Positions 44,624-52,326 of a stretch of 64,000 bases of DNA are shown here, piece by piece. The position numbers and the translations under genes are program-made. Location: the NCBI GenBank assembly GCA_030867875.1, contig JAOWCC010001589.1, positions 146,417,745-146,481,744 of the forward strand. The letters run 5' to 3'. Under the pieces are notes generated by a model. That model saw nothing but the letters and a program-made list of their open reading frames with translations. It did no database searches and was not told where the DNA came from. Source of the stretch: Actinernus sp. WN-2022 (Eukaryota > Cnidaria > Anthozoa > Actiniaria > Actinernidae). The stretch's first letter is position 1. Each line of letters begins with the position of its first letter.

Positions 44624-45511
44624 TCACTGACTGCACATATTACATACTCCTAGAACACTAGTGCAGAAACCTTTCATGTAAGTGCGTGGTTTCACCGTGA
44701 ATGAAATTCTGAGTGCAATCATCCGAAAACTATTATTTCGTCTGCCAAACAAAGTGTTTTTAGCTTTGCCCCGAACAATAATACTATTATTGTTATCGAG
44801 AAACTTCCAGTCGCGAATTGATCCATCCCAGTGGACACCATCTGGGCAAAGTTTTAACCAGAACGCTGCTGATTTCCAAAAGGGAACTATTAATGTGCCT
44901 TTCGAAGTACAAGTTCTTAAATGTCTCAAAACTTTAGAAATGAGAACTGGCAGTGGAAATAGCCAGTTGTTCTCCAAAACCCAATCTTCTGTGAACGCAT
45001 CTACACCTTCTGTGCCAGGTTGAAAAAAATCTAGAATTAAATCGAGGAACTTTGTTATTATAACAACAGGCAAAACGATCTATAGTGTGAGGCCCCCAAA
45101 GTGAATCTAATTCAGCAAAGACATTATCTTTAATCATATATAGTCGTCAAAATCAATAATCTTACTTAACACATCTGCTTCGCAATTGAATTCTCTCGGA
45201 ATCCACTTGATTTCAAGTGAAATATTGAGATTACAACAGTAGAAAAATAATTCTAAAACTATACATTGTAACTCAGGAACTTTACTTCCATGATCAACAA
45301 TATACACAACACTCTTATTGTCAGTAAACCAAGCGACAATGTTGTTTCTTAAGTCTGATTCAAAAGCCTTCATTGCTAGCAATACTGCGGTAATCTCTCT
45401 CCAAGTAGAACTTCTCTTCTTTTCCTCATCCGACCAATTCTGGTGGAATACTTTGCCATTTATGACAATGTAAGCTGCACACGCAACATCAGAGGCATCT
45501 TGAATATACAA
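44624..45511 (-). pseudogene. DIRS RNase H and downstream domain
   Basis: RNase H blocks on the minus strand are YIQDASDVACAAY (first catalytic Asp), STWREITAVLLAM (Glu), AWFTDNKSVVYIV (Asp) and NCEADVLSK (last Asp). A further conserved block of DIRS-like polyproteins follows, with WGPHTIDRFA, PGTEGVDAFTEDW and IVPFWKSAAFW. Frame changes occur near 45134 (in a TATATA run) and near 45028 (in a T run). RNase H would remove template RNA during reverse transcription. Confidence 0.8.
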
Positions 45512-46680
45512 CTTTGGAAGGAATCGATTTACTTGACCAAAGTCGTTTACAATTCAAATATGGAACATTATTTTGCCAAAATAATAACTCTGAAATAGTG
45601 TCTGCATCCAGTGTTGAATAATCGACCCATGAATTACACTTATTTATTAAGTTATAAGCTGACCTAGTCATTATACGAGCAACATTTCCAACTGCAATTT
45701 GCAATGAAATTATTTGGCCTACAACAGAGGCTAGCTCCTTCACATGTATGAGTTCTGAACTCTTCTTAAGCAACGCTGTAACTGAACTCATTAGCTTACA
45801 AATTCGTCTATCTGTAGCACAAATCGAGGCAGACTTGGTATTAATTACGTAACCCAACCAAACAATTTCTTGAGTAGGTTCCCAGTGGGATTTGACCTCA
45901 TTTATAATAACCCCATATTTCAATAAATCTGCACGAGTAATGAGGCTATAACGAGATGCTTCAACATAGCTCTTACCCACGCCCAAACAGTCATCTAAAC
46001 AGACTGCAATTGGAATGCCTCGAGAACGCCAAGAAGTCACTAATGGCTTCAATAATTTAGTGAATACAAAAGGGGCGCATGATAATCCAAAAGGTAGAAC
46101 ACAGAATTGATAATATTTGGTGCCTTGACCAAAATTCCAGGAAAAAGCTAAGAATGTTATATGTTCTGGAAATATTTCAACATGATGATATGCAGACTTG
46201 AGATCAAAATTAAACAAATAGTATTCTTTGTCGATAAGATATATGATTGTCTTCACATTTAAATTTCTGCCTATAGATATTTTTGTTAACATGTCTAAGA
46301 TCAATAATTAGACGTTTCTTTTCATTAGATTGGATAGAAACGGACAACGGGTTAACTATATCTGGTCGCTGCTTGATCTCTTCTATACAATTGAGAAATG
46401 ATGCATACTTATAAGTGCTGAAGCATTGTTTTTACCCAAGAATGGACTCGGACTTTGAATGAAAGGAATTTTGTATCCGCTTTCAATGATTTCAGTTATG
46501 AACTTTGAAGAGCCTATGGATTTCCAAAATCCTAAGAATTTCCTTAATCTACCCCTAATAATTGGGGTATTCTGACCAACCTTGTGAAAAGAGAATTCAA
46601 AACTTTCTGGACCACTCGGGAGGAACTCAGATTCAAAATTATCTGCATTATCTACAATATAATTGGAAGCTACTACACCT
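45489..46680 (-). pseudogene. DIRS reverse transcriptase
   Basis: From the minus strand, motif A is LFNFDLKSAYHHVEI, the motif B region is VLPFGLSCAPFVFTKLLKPL, and motif C is VCLDDCLG (an x-x-DD form), followed by the thumb block IVWLGYVINT. The part upstream of 46304 continues as broken pieces to about 46680. The C-terminal end overlaps the RNase H frame by about 20 bp in another frame, so a shift lies near 45500. The gag 3' half follows upstream. Confidence 0.85.
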
Positions 46681-46688
46681 TCATATAG

Positions 46689-46743
46689 TCAATTTGAAGA
46701 CTTGACTGAACTTGTAGAACACTCGCTTCTCCAATGACCAGCT
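46689..46743 (-). pseudogene. DIRS gag, 3' half (after the Polinton)
   Basis: The minus-strand frame holds the second half of a CCHC zinc knuckle (a G-H-W segment and the final Cys), then a short Ser-rich tail and a stop at 46689. The first half of the same knuckle is at 58387-58721, on the far side of Polinton copy 2. The duplicated target sequence lies at the break. Confidence 0.75.
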
Positions 46744-46752
46744 CTACCACAG
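46744..46752. repeat. Target duplication, left side of Polinton copy 2
   Basis: The nonamer ctaccacag is found here and at 58387-58395. Because it shares bases with the element's own end (AG/CT), the exact cut is ambiguous. Assignments of 5 to 9 bp are possible, including the 6 bp usual for Polintons. Confidence 0.8.
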
Positions 46753-46966
46753 TAGTATGTAATATGGTGGTTCTGGCACAGCACCTCCGTTTTCTGTTGC
46801 AATCCCGTTTGATGCCCCCCACCCCCTATTATGTCGACAAACACTTTGTGGGAAGCCCCTGCGGCTTCGGAGCAGCCCCCACTGATGGCCCCACCCCTGA
46901 AAAAATGATGACGACACAATAATTTTCAATTAGAGGTATGTATCTCTAATGTATACCTGGGGTAAT
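46751..46966 (+). repeat. Left terminal inverted repeat of Polinton copy 2
   Basis: Reverse complement of 58173-58388 with about 2% difference (for example one extra A in the A run near 46910 and a small change near 46940). GC-rich in the outer half, AT-rich inside. In protein-primed replicons the ends are the replication origins, with a terminal protein bound to the 5' end; here this is inferred. Confidence 0.9.
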
Positions 46967-46973
46967 AGAAGAG

Positions 46974-47004
46974 ATATATAAGTATATGCGATTTCCATCA
47001 CGAA
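46974..47004 (+). promoter_or_regulatory. TATA-type promoter of the protease gene
   Basis: The motif atatataag at 46974-46982 lies 22 bp before the ATG at 47005, just inside the terminal repeat. It resembles the TATA motif upstream of the capsid gene (52283-52290). Confidence 0.5.
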
Positions 47005-47459
47005 ATGTCGAAACAACCTAAGCCCGCGGATAGTGATACGAACTTTTCGAAGGTATTCGGAAGGCTTCCAGTCATCGTGGCAAAGTTACACGGGGTGCCA
47101 GTGAAGTGTATAATAGATACCGGCGCGATGATAACTTCGGTGACGAATACGATCTACGAGCGAACCTCAAGTGAGTATGCGGCGCCCTAGTAGGTACCGA
47201 AGAGCCACCCCCCGTACTCTGCATGGACGGCCATAAGGCCTCTATCCTAGGTTGTATTTTAGTCGACGTTCAAGTAGGAGAGACGACGATTACCGAGCAT
47301 TGTGTGTTCGTCCTCAAATACACCGAGGCTATCAATGAGCAGAACAATTGGATAGGAGCGTTTATTGGGATGAACGTGATTGAAAAGCTCCCTCTATTGA
47401 CGAAGGCGTTGACTGAAATCGGCGCTACATTAGACAAATTAGAGATAAGATGTGTATAG
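47005..47459 (+). pseudogene. Retropepsin-like aspartic protease, frameshifted
   Basis: ATG at 47005 opens a frame with CIIDTGAMITSV: D38-T39-G40 followed by Ala, the active-site loop of retroviral-type aspartic proteases, after two beta-strand-like segments (LPVIVAKLHGVPVKC). The frame ends at 47190. The next frame picks up without a gap as a stretch leading to MDGHKASILGCILVDVQV, and finishes with WIGAFIGMNVIEKLPLL, equivalent to the hydrophobic-hydrophobic-Gly element of the fold. A one-base change near 47186 (in a gcggcgccc run) explains the break. Total size, about 150 residues, suits a homodimeric retropepsin. Known Polintons carry an adenain-like cysteine protease instead. A role in virion maturation is inferred. 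Confidence 0.7.
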
Positions 47460-47471
47460 GTATTTGCGGCG

Positions 47472-47779
47472 ATGGAGAAAGGCTATTGTAGTTGGTTGAT
47501 GTTTGGGAAGGATACGGGATGCGTAGGGAGTCTAGGTCATTCGAAGACAGGGTACTGTGCTCAGCATAACTTCCAGATACGAAGGGGGGGGGGGGGGGGG
47601 CACATCACCCACTCCATGTTCTAAGTGTGGTTGTGGCTGCCTTACGAGTTGTGGACTTTGCTCGAAGTGCGGACAAACACAGAGACATCGCCTATGGGAC
47701 AGACAACGTCGCACTAAGAAGCACTTCGAAAATTGGAAAGGAAGACCCCACGTTCCAACTAGGGATAACACCAAAAAGG
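47472..47779 (+). pseudogene. Zn-finger protein of the left end, broken in a G run
   Basis: ATG at 47472 opens a frame with GCVGSLGHSKTGYCAQH (a Cys-His cluster). After the 17-G run (47584-47600) the frame is lost. One frame over, the rest reads TPCSKCGCGCLTSC, CSKCGQTQ and a basic LWDRQRRTKKHF tail. The cysteine spacing and basic tail match the protein at 57871-58158 near the right end, so the two are paralogues. The frameshift lies in the homopolymer and could be a sequencing or slippage effect. The frame runs on to 48027, but that part overlaps the RNA module and is probably not coding. DNA or RNA binding is the likely activity. It follows the protease by 12 bp. Confidence 0.55.
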
Positions 47780-48095
47780 AAAACTGGTATCACCAGAACC
47801 TCTCTAGGAACCACTTTCACCTTTTTCCTTCCTTCTCCATTTTCGTTCCTATAGAGGTTTTTGCTTGTTTGCCGGGCCCGGCTTTCACTGTATTTGTTCT
47901 ACCGTATTTGTTCTACCGTAGTTGTTCAGCTTCTGACCACATTTGGTTCTCACACAGGTATATTGTACTCTGGCCGCTTTTTACCCCACACAAGCCGGCC
48001 TACCACATGTGGCCCGCTGACGTTTGAACACCAGACTTGTGACCGACTCCCATTTCGATCACAAGCCCAGCGCTTAACCCGTTGGGCCACATGTG
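47780..48095 (-). ncRNA. Candidate structured RNA of Polinton copy 2
   Basis: Minus-strand partner of the module at 7005-7451. The closing stem pairs 48084-48095 with 48004-48015 (12 bp, CACATGTGGCCC and complement). An A-box-like gggttaagcgctggg follows. A 10-bp hairpin pairs 48056-48065 with 48036-48045 (one G-U). The B-box position reads gtgttcaaacg, weaker than in copy 1. Downstream on the minus strand come related 14-mers, the gccgggcccggc palindrome (47872-47883), the long hairpin (47845-47859 with 47797-47811), and the small CTGGT-ACCAG hairpin followed by TTTT (47783-47780). The 18 bases before the head (acgtcactgtctagcaca) are identical in both copies. Function is unknown; it may be a polymerase III transcript analogous to adenoviral VA RNA, or an immobile SINE relic. 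Confidence 0.5.
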
Positions 48096-48286
48096 CTAGA
48101 CAGTGACGTCGGTGTAAAATATTGTATTTATGTCTTTCACTATGTTAATTAGCGGGCCGTGACATAGTCTGACGTGACTAGACAGAAATTTACATACGAA
48201 CCCGACGTACGAATTAATTTATACGAAGATTTTTGTAAAGTTAAAATAAAATCCACGCTCGCTTCTCTCGTATGACATATCGATTT
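48096..48286 (-). promoter_or_regulatory. Conserved leader of the RNA module
   Basis: Between the membrane protein gene and the tRNA-like head, copy 1 (6814-7004) and copy 2 keep islands in the same order: cgtataaatta, tatgtaaattt, gctaattaacata and acgtcactgtctagcaca. The last contains a tgacg half-site when read on the other strand. The surrounding bases have diverged, so these islands look selected. They may be promoter elements or an RNA 5' part. Confidence 0.45.
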
Positions 48287-48931
48287 TTATCCCACGAGAC
48301 TGCCAAGTTTTGCTCTCATCTCCTTTCGGATCTCGGAGCGAAGTTCTTCTACGTTTTTTAACCTCCCTTCTTGCCTGTTTTTTTGTCGTATTTCGAGCTT
48401 AAGCGTTTCGTATTTCCCTTTCTCACCAATAACACTTCCAAACTCGGCTTCTGAAATGTTACCATCATCTAGGGCTTTCGAAACTTTGACTTCCACGGAA
48501 TTGGCCTTAGCCCTTGCCAACATAACAGTCTTTTCGTGCTTCGAAACGTGAACCCCAATTTTCTTACTGGCAACAGCCGCCAAAGCCGAAACAACGGCAC
48601 AAAGAAATCCGAGTGACCCTAAAGAAAGCCCTATTGGTAGCCCGATGCCGGTCAATGACGTACCCAGCGCTGAAGCGGATAAAACACCACTCAGGCTACC
48701 TGTGGCCACAGCAATCCCATGAACAATACCACGGGCTCGGGCATATTTTTTGCGAACAACTTCATAGTGCTTTGCCTGCTGTTCGAGCTCAGCAAGCGTA
48801 TCGCAGACTTTCTGCAGTCGGAAGCTCTCTTGCCTACTGGGCTGACCTGTGGATAGATCTGTGGTGTCGTTGGAATTGTTTGAATCGAATCGCTTGCCAT
48901 TATATCTGGTATATACGTATGATTTACTCAA
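48287..48931 (-). CDS. Polinton membrane/virion protein, 214 residues
   Basis: An intact frame starts at ATG 48931, overlapping the end of the upstream gene by 8 bp. A polar N-terminus (about 65 residues, with a helix LEQQAKHYEVVRKKYARAR) is followed by a long Gly/Ala/Ser/Leu-rich hydrophobic region (about residues 68-125, GTSLTGIGLPIGLSLGSLG) that could form two membrane segments. A charged coiled-coil-like C-terminus ends KEMRAKLGSLVG. Copy 1 keeps only the last 20 residues (6745-6813). I do not recognise a named family. Hydrophobic hairpin plus helical tail suits a membrane-active capsid cement or lytic protein, which is only a guess. Confidence 0.6.
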   Translation of the reverse strand: MSKSYVYTRYNGKRFDSNNSNDTTDLSTGQPSRQESFRLQKVCDTLAELEQQAKHYEVVRKKYARARGIVHGIAVATGSLSGVLSASALGTSLTGIGLPIGLSLGSLGFLCAVVSALAAVASKKIGVHVSKHEKTVMLARAKANSVEVKVSKALDDGNISEAEFGSVIGEKGKYETLKLEIRQKNRQEGRLKNVEELRSEIRKEMRAKLGSLVG

Positions 48932-49598
48932 GCTTCAATACGAAACGTAGAGGCCGCTTGTTGAAGTCTATGATATTGCCTTTCTCATCGCAAACTGTGA
49001 GGCGAATGTAGTTCCGCATTGTTCCTAGAGCTCGGACGGTTAGTGGTTGTAGTGAAACATATGTTGCTTTTGCAAATCTTCCGCCTTGGATCTCTAAGCT
49101 AGCCAGAACACTAGAGGGCTTTCCCTGGAGAAGTGAGAAGCTGGACTCCACCACATCGCAGTGGACATACACTGTGTGGATCTTATCTTGGATCGTAACT
49201 TCGTAATCACCTTCTCCTACGGTTGCTTCAGTGGCGGCATCCCTCCCATCTTTATTAATACCCAACAGCGTTCAGATATTTCCGCTAAGTAGAATCGGTT
49301 TCTTGACTTCTAGGTTCCAAGATCTACTAAATGGAGGTTTCACAAATTTTATGATACCAGCAGTGATTGCGAATTTAAAGGCTTGTTGAAGGCTTGCCAT
49401 ATCGTGGTGCCCCTTAGCAATAGTGAGTGGGAATTCTATGCTTTCAGAGGTAGTCCACCAGAAAGTCGCATCCTCTGCCAAGTTCCACCAGCTGTTCTCA
49501 AAAGTGACCTCAACTAGCGAAATATTCTGGATAAGAATAGGTTGGTCAAAGTAGACCATCTGGTCAGCCGAGGTACAGGTGGCATTTAAGATTACCAT
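48924..49598 (-). pseudogene. Probable Polinton minor capsid (penton-like) protein, one stop codon
   Basis: A single minus-strand frame of 224 codons is interrupted by TGA at 49272-49274. The first half (from ATG 49598) is beta-strand-like, with FDQPILIQNISLVEVTFENS. The second half has HTVYVHCDVVESS and ends with VCDEKGNIIDFNKRPLRFVL. The final D-x-x-G-x-x-x-D-F-N pattern before a terminal strand is seen in penton-type single jelly-roll proteins of Polintons and adenovirus-like viruses. Position next to other structural genes supports this. The assignment is by fold-like pattern only. The single stop shows the copy is damaged. Confidence 0.5.
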
Positions 49599-49656
49599 AT
49601 TCGCAATATTAAAGCCTGAAGTTTACTTCAATATTGTTTACTTCGATAGCTTCAAT

Positions 49657-51194
49657 ATGTCTATATGGCAAGAGTTCAAGAAGAAATATCCGCATGCTGA
49701 CTACTCTAAATTTAGCACTCAAGCCTCCGAGTTCAATGGGGAGAGCCATTCATACATCATATTCGTAGACAAAGGTCGAGAACGTATAGGTATAGCCTAT
49801 GGTTTAGAGGGTTACCATAACAAGGCCGACATACAAAAACGCATCGACGCCGCACTACATGGGCTGCAGCAGAAGAAATTCCCACAGTCTCTACTACTAG
49901 CAGACAAGGCCAGGAAAATACGCCTTCCACCAGATTGGTCATCCGATTTATGGGGTAAAAAATCCTTTCAACTCCAAAATCTAACCATATATGTCAGCGA
50001 GGATAAGTACTTCACTGTAGGTGTGCCAGACATCTTTTCAGACCTCGTTGTGTCATATGGTGGTGGGGCTAGTGGCGGACCCCAAGGTGGTAAGACTGTT
50101 GACATTCATAAGTGGCTCCAAGGTCCTAACAGCGATTTCTGGCCACAACAGGGCAACTTCGCAATGTTTCTGGCCACAGAAGAATGTGGTATCTACGTGA
50201 AGATGCTGGACCAACTACCAAAGCGTGTCGTATCGCTCCTACGATTCCACATATACTTTACAGCTCGCAAAATCCTACAGGAGATGGGTGCTCCGCTTCC
50301 TGGAACCCCCCAATGGATGGCTTGGAACAACCCCCACAGCAGATCGGTGTACCGCCGAATTTGTAAAGAGTTTAGCATTCCTCTAAAAACCGATTTTAGG
50401 TTTCGGAAAGGACGTCCGGGAGGCCTAGGCACTACATACACATGGATACTAGCGGATAAGCGGTGGAATGTGAACCCCACTTGGGCCGATGATAGCGAAT
50501 ATAAGGCATTCAGTAGTGGAGACAAAGATGCCGAGCTCGATGCTGGAAGGACACGCATCAAGAACGAAGGGGCAGCTGAGCAGTGGAAGCTATTTGTCCC
50601 AGCCACAGCCAACACTCATCCAGGATTGACAGTCGTTGGTCGCGATCGGTTAAACCAGAGCATCGAGGCATATGTGATTTGCGTGCTTGGATCACAGGAA
50701 CTAGTAAAAGGATCATTACTTGGAAAATCTGGACATGCACAGGAGAATCGTACGAAGTTCCTTGCGCTGCTTGAGGGCTTAATCGTAGCGCAAGGAATCT
50801 CCGATGGCATAGCTCGGTTTCAAAAGTATATTGGCAACGCCAATGTGCGCCTCGACTATGCATTCGCTCCAGGGGTATGGCTTCTCCCAGGTAACATGGG
50901 CCTAGATTTCAAACCTGTGGTGGGGTACAACAATAACCTCAAGATAGTCGGCGAAGATATGCGGCCCGGAATCAACAAGATCAATGGAACGCATATAAAA
51001 ACGTCGAAAACTATGGAAGGTCCAGCATCAAAGGAGCAACCTGCAAAGCAACCTGCGAAGCAACCGCCAAACCGCCACCAGTGGCAGCGGAGCCGCCTGC
51101 TGAGCAACAACAACAACAACAAACCAATCACGAAACTAACTTAACAGTTGTGGCTATTGTGGCAGTCGCGGCTGCGTGGATGATGTTTCGTTGA
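49657..51194 (+). pseudogene. Large Polinton virion-like protein, frameshifted before its membrane anchor
   Basis: The frame is open from 49579, but ATG 49657 (MSIWQEFKKKYPHADYSKF) is the likelier start. About 460 residues of unrecognised globular sequence follow, with Gly-rich loops (SYGGGASGGPQGGK), then a Lys/Gln/Pro-rich tail. The frame closes at 51144. In the neighbouring frame the tail continues from about 51065 as Pro-rich, then six Gln, then a hydrophobic segment LTVVAIVAVAAAWMM, and stops at 51192-51194, one base before the end of the convergent gene at 51195. The tight fit argues that the natural protein ends in this C-terminal membrane anchor and that an indel near 51050-51070 broke it. 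Function is unknown. Confidence 0.6.
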
Positions 51195-52004
51195 TTATCG
51201 CCGTCGGCCCGATGATTTATACTGCTCTATTACGAATATGACTACAGCTACGATTAACAACCAAGCATTCTTTGCTAGGAATCCCACAGCCACACCAGCC
51301 ATACGAAATATGAAGCTTGCAATTGGTCCTATCAGTACAGGTAGGTTCTCCCCCAACTTTTTTCCTACTTTCTTTAACCATTTGGCAACATCTTTGGCAA
51401 TGTCAGACAAGCTCTTTGGTAGCGCGGGAACGCTCTTTGACAGCGCGGAAACTATAGCACCAATCACAGAGCCTGCTACGACCAGCACGCTAACTACGCT
51501 AAACCCGTGCTTCTTGAAAATAGCTTTGATACGGTCTCCCAGTGACCTATGTTCTTCTAGGGCTTCTTTTCGGCGTTCGAGGGCATCTCTTTTATTTTGG
51601 ATATCGATTATCTCATTCTTAGCTGCTTCTTTCTGAGCTGGGGTTGACTTAGTGTCTTTAAATATCTCTTTTTCATTTTTGATATGCTCTTCTAGCTTTA
51701 GTTCTGCCTGTTCGACTTCCCTTGCTGCCTCTTCTAGCGTAGGCCCCAGAGCCCTTTTTAGGTCAGCCCCCATCTTCTTGTATCTTTCTCCTTTCTTAGT
51801 GGTCAAAGGTATAGGCTCCTCTTTGCTACCCATCGCATGGAGCTCGATCCTACCACCCTTAATAATCTTACCATTCTTCCCGATCTTATCAGCCTCGATA
51901 GATACCTCTAACATACCACGTATGCCTACGTCTGGGTAGAAATCACTTATTGTCTTAGCCAGATCATCGCTTGTTTCTCTTGCGATTAGATCAGTGAATA
52001 CCAT
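51195..52004 (-). CDS. Polinton coiled-coil membrane protein, about 269 residues
   Basis: The first ATG in frame is at 52004 (MVFTDLIARETSDD); the frame is open a little further upstream. Residues about 80-150 are strongly charged and heptad-like (LEEAAREVEQAELKLEEHIKN), a coiled coil. Two hydrophobic regions follow: GFSVVSVLVVAGSVIGAIVSAL, and a C-terminal FRMAGVAVGFLAKN plus AWLLIVAVVIFVIEQY, ending with a basic tail (SSGRRR). A stretch between them (DIAKDVAKWLKKVGKKLGE) is amphipathic. It may be a membrane-lytic or internal capsid protein, like adenoviral protein VI in role, but no homology was established. It is intact. It lies 22 bp after the next gene on the same strand, so the two are probably co-transcribed. 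Confidence 0.55.
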   Translation of the reverse strand: MVFTDLIARETSDDLAKTISDFYPDVGIRGMLEVSIEADKIGKNGKIIKGGRIELHAMGSKEEPIPLTTKKGERYKKMGADLKRALGPTLEEAAREVEQAELKLEEHIKNEKEIFKDTKSTPAQKEAAKNEIIDIQNKRDALERRKEALEEHRSLGDRIKAIFKKHGFSVVSVLVVAGSVIGAIVSALSKSVPALPKSLSDIAKDVAKWLKKVGKKLGENLPVLIGPIASFIFRMAGVAVGFLAKNAWLLIVAVVIFVIEQYKSSGRRR

Positions 52005-52025
52005 ACCCTTCCTCACCTCGATGAA

Positions 52026-52262
52026 TTATGTTTCAGCCTGGCGATCTTTTGGCCTAGCACCCTGCGCAGTATAGTCGTGTCTGGTTTTCATTTCTATTTT
52101 CTCACCACCTACTGGGTCATCTGGTACGTTTGGGAACAAGGTATCCAGCTGCTCACGCAAATTCTTCAGGGTTTCGCGTTCAGAGTATCTACGATGTTCT
52201 TCAGCCCTAGCTTCATCCTTATCTTCCACGTCTACATCTTCCTCACGCCCCTCCGTTGCCAT
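52026..52262 (-). CDS. Small acidic Polinton protein, 78 residues
   Basis: ATG 52262 begins MATEGREEDVDVEDKDEARAE; the frame is open further upstream, but this ATG leaves room for a shared promoter. The N-terminal half is very acidic and helical. The C-terminal half contains LREQLDTLFPNVPDDPVGGE. No known domain. It is divergently arranged with the capsid gene and precedes the coiled-coil membrane protein. Confidence 0.5.
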   Translation of the reverse strand: MATEGREEDVDVEDKDEARAEEHRRYSERETLKNLREQLDTLFPNVPDDPVGGEKIEMKTRHDYTAQGARPKDRQAET

Positions 52263-52326
52263 GTTGAAGATATGTTCTAATGTATATAAGGATTTAATAT
52301 TCAATTCATAGTGGGTGAGACAAACA
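52263..52326. promoter_or_regulatory. Divergent promoter between the small acidic gene and the capsid gene
   Basis: Only 64 bp separate the two start codons. A TATA motif (tatataag, 52283-52290) lies about 37 bp before the capsid ATG at 52327. The AT-rich remainder may serve the minus-strand gene. This arrangement suggests that virion genes on both strands are expressed together. Confidence 0.5.

Noticed and set aside
46689..46919. Minus-strand protein joining Polinton end and zinc-knuckle sequence
   Set aside because: The frame crosses the Polinton terminal repeat into the DIRS gag. The repeat part has no counterpart protein and recurs as an artefact at the other end.
47700..48027. Extension of the left Zn-finger protein through the RNA module
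   Set aside because: The residues after the basic tail are translated hairpin and palindrome sequence. The paralogue at the right end stops after its basic tail.
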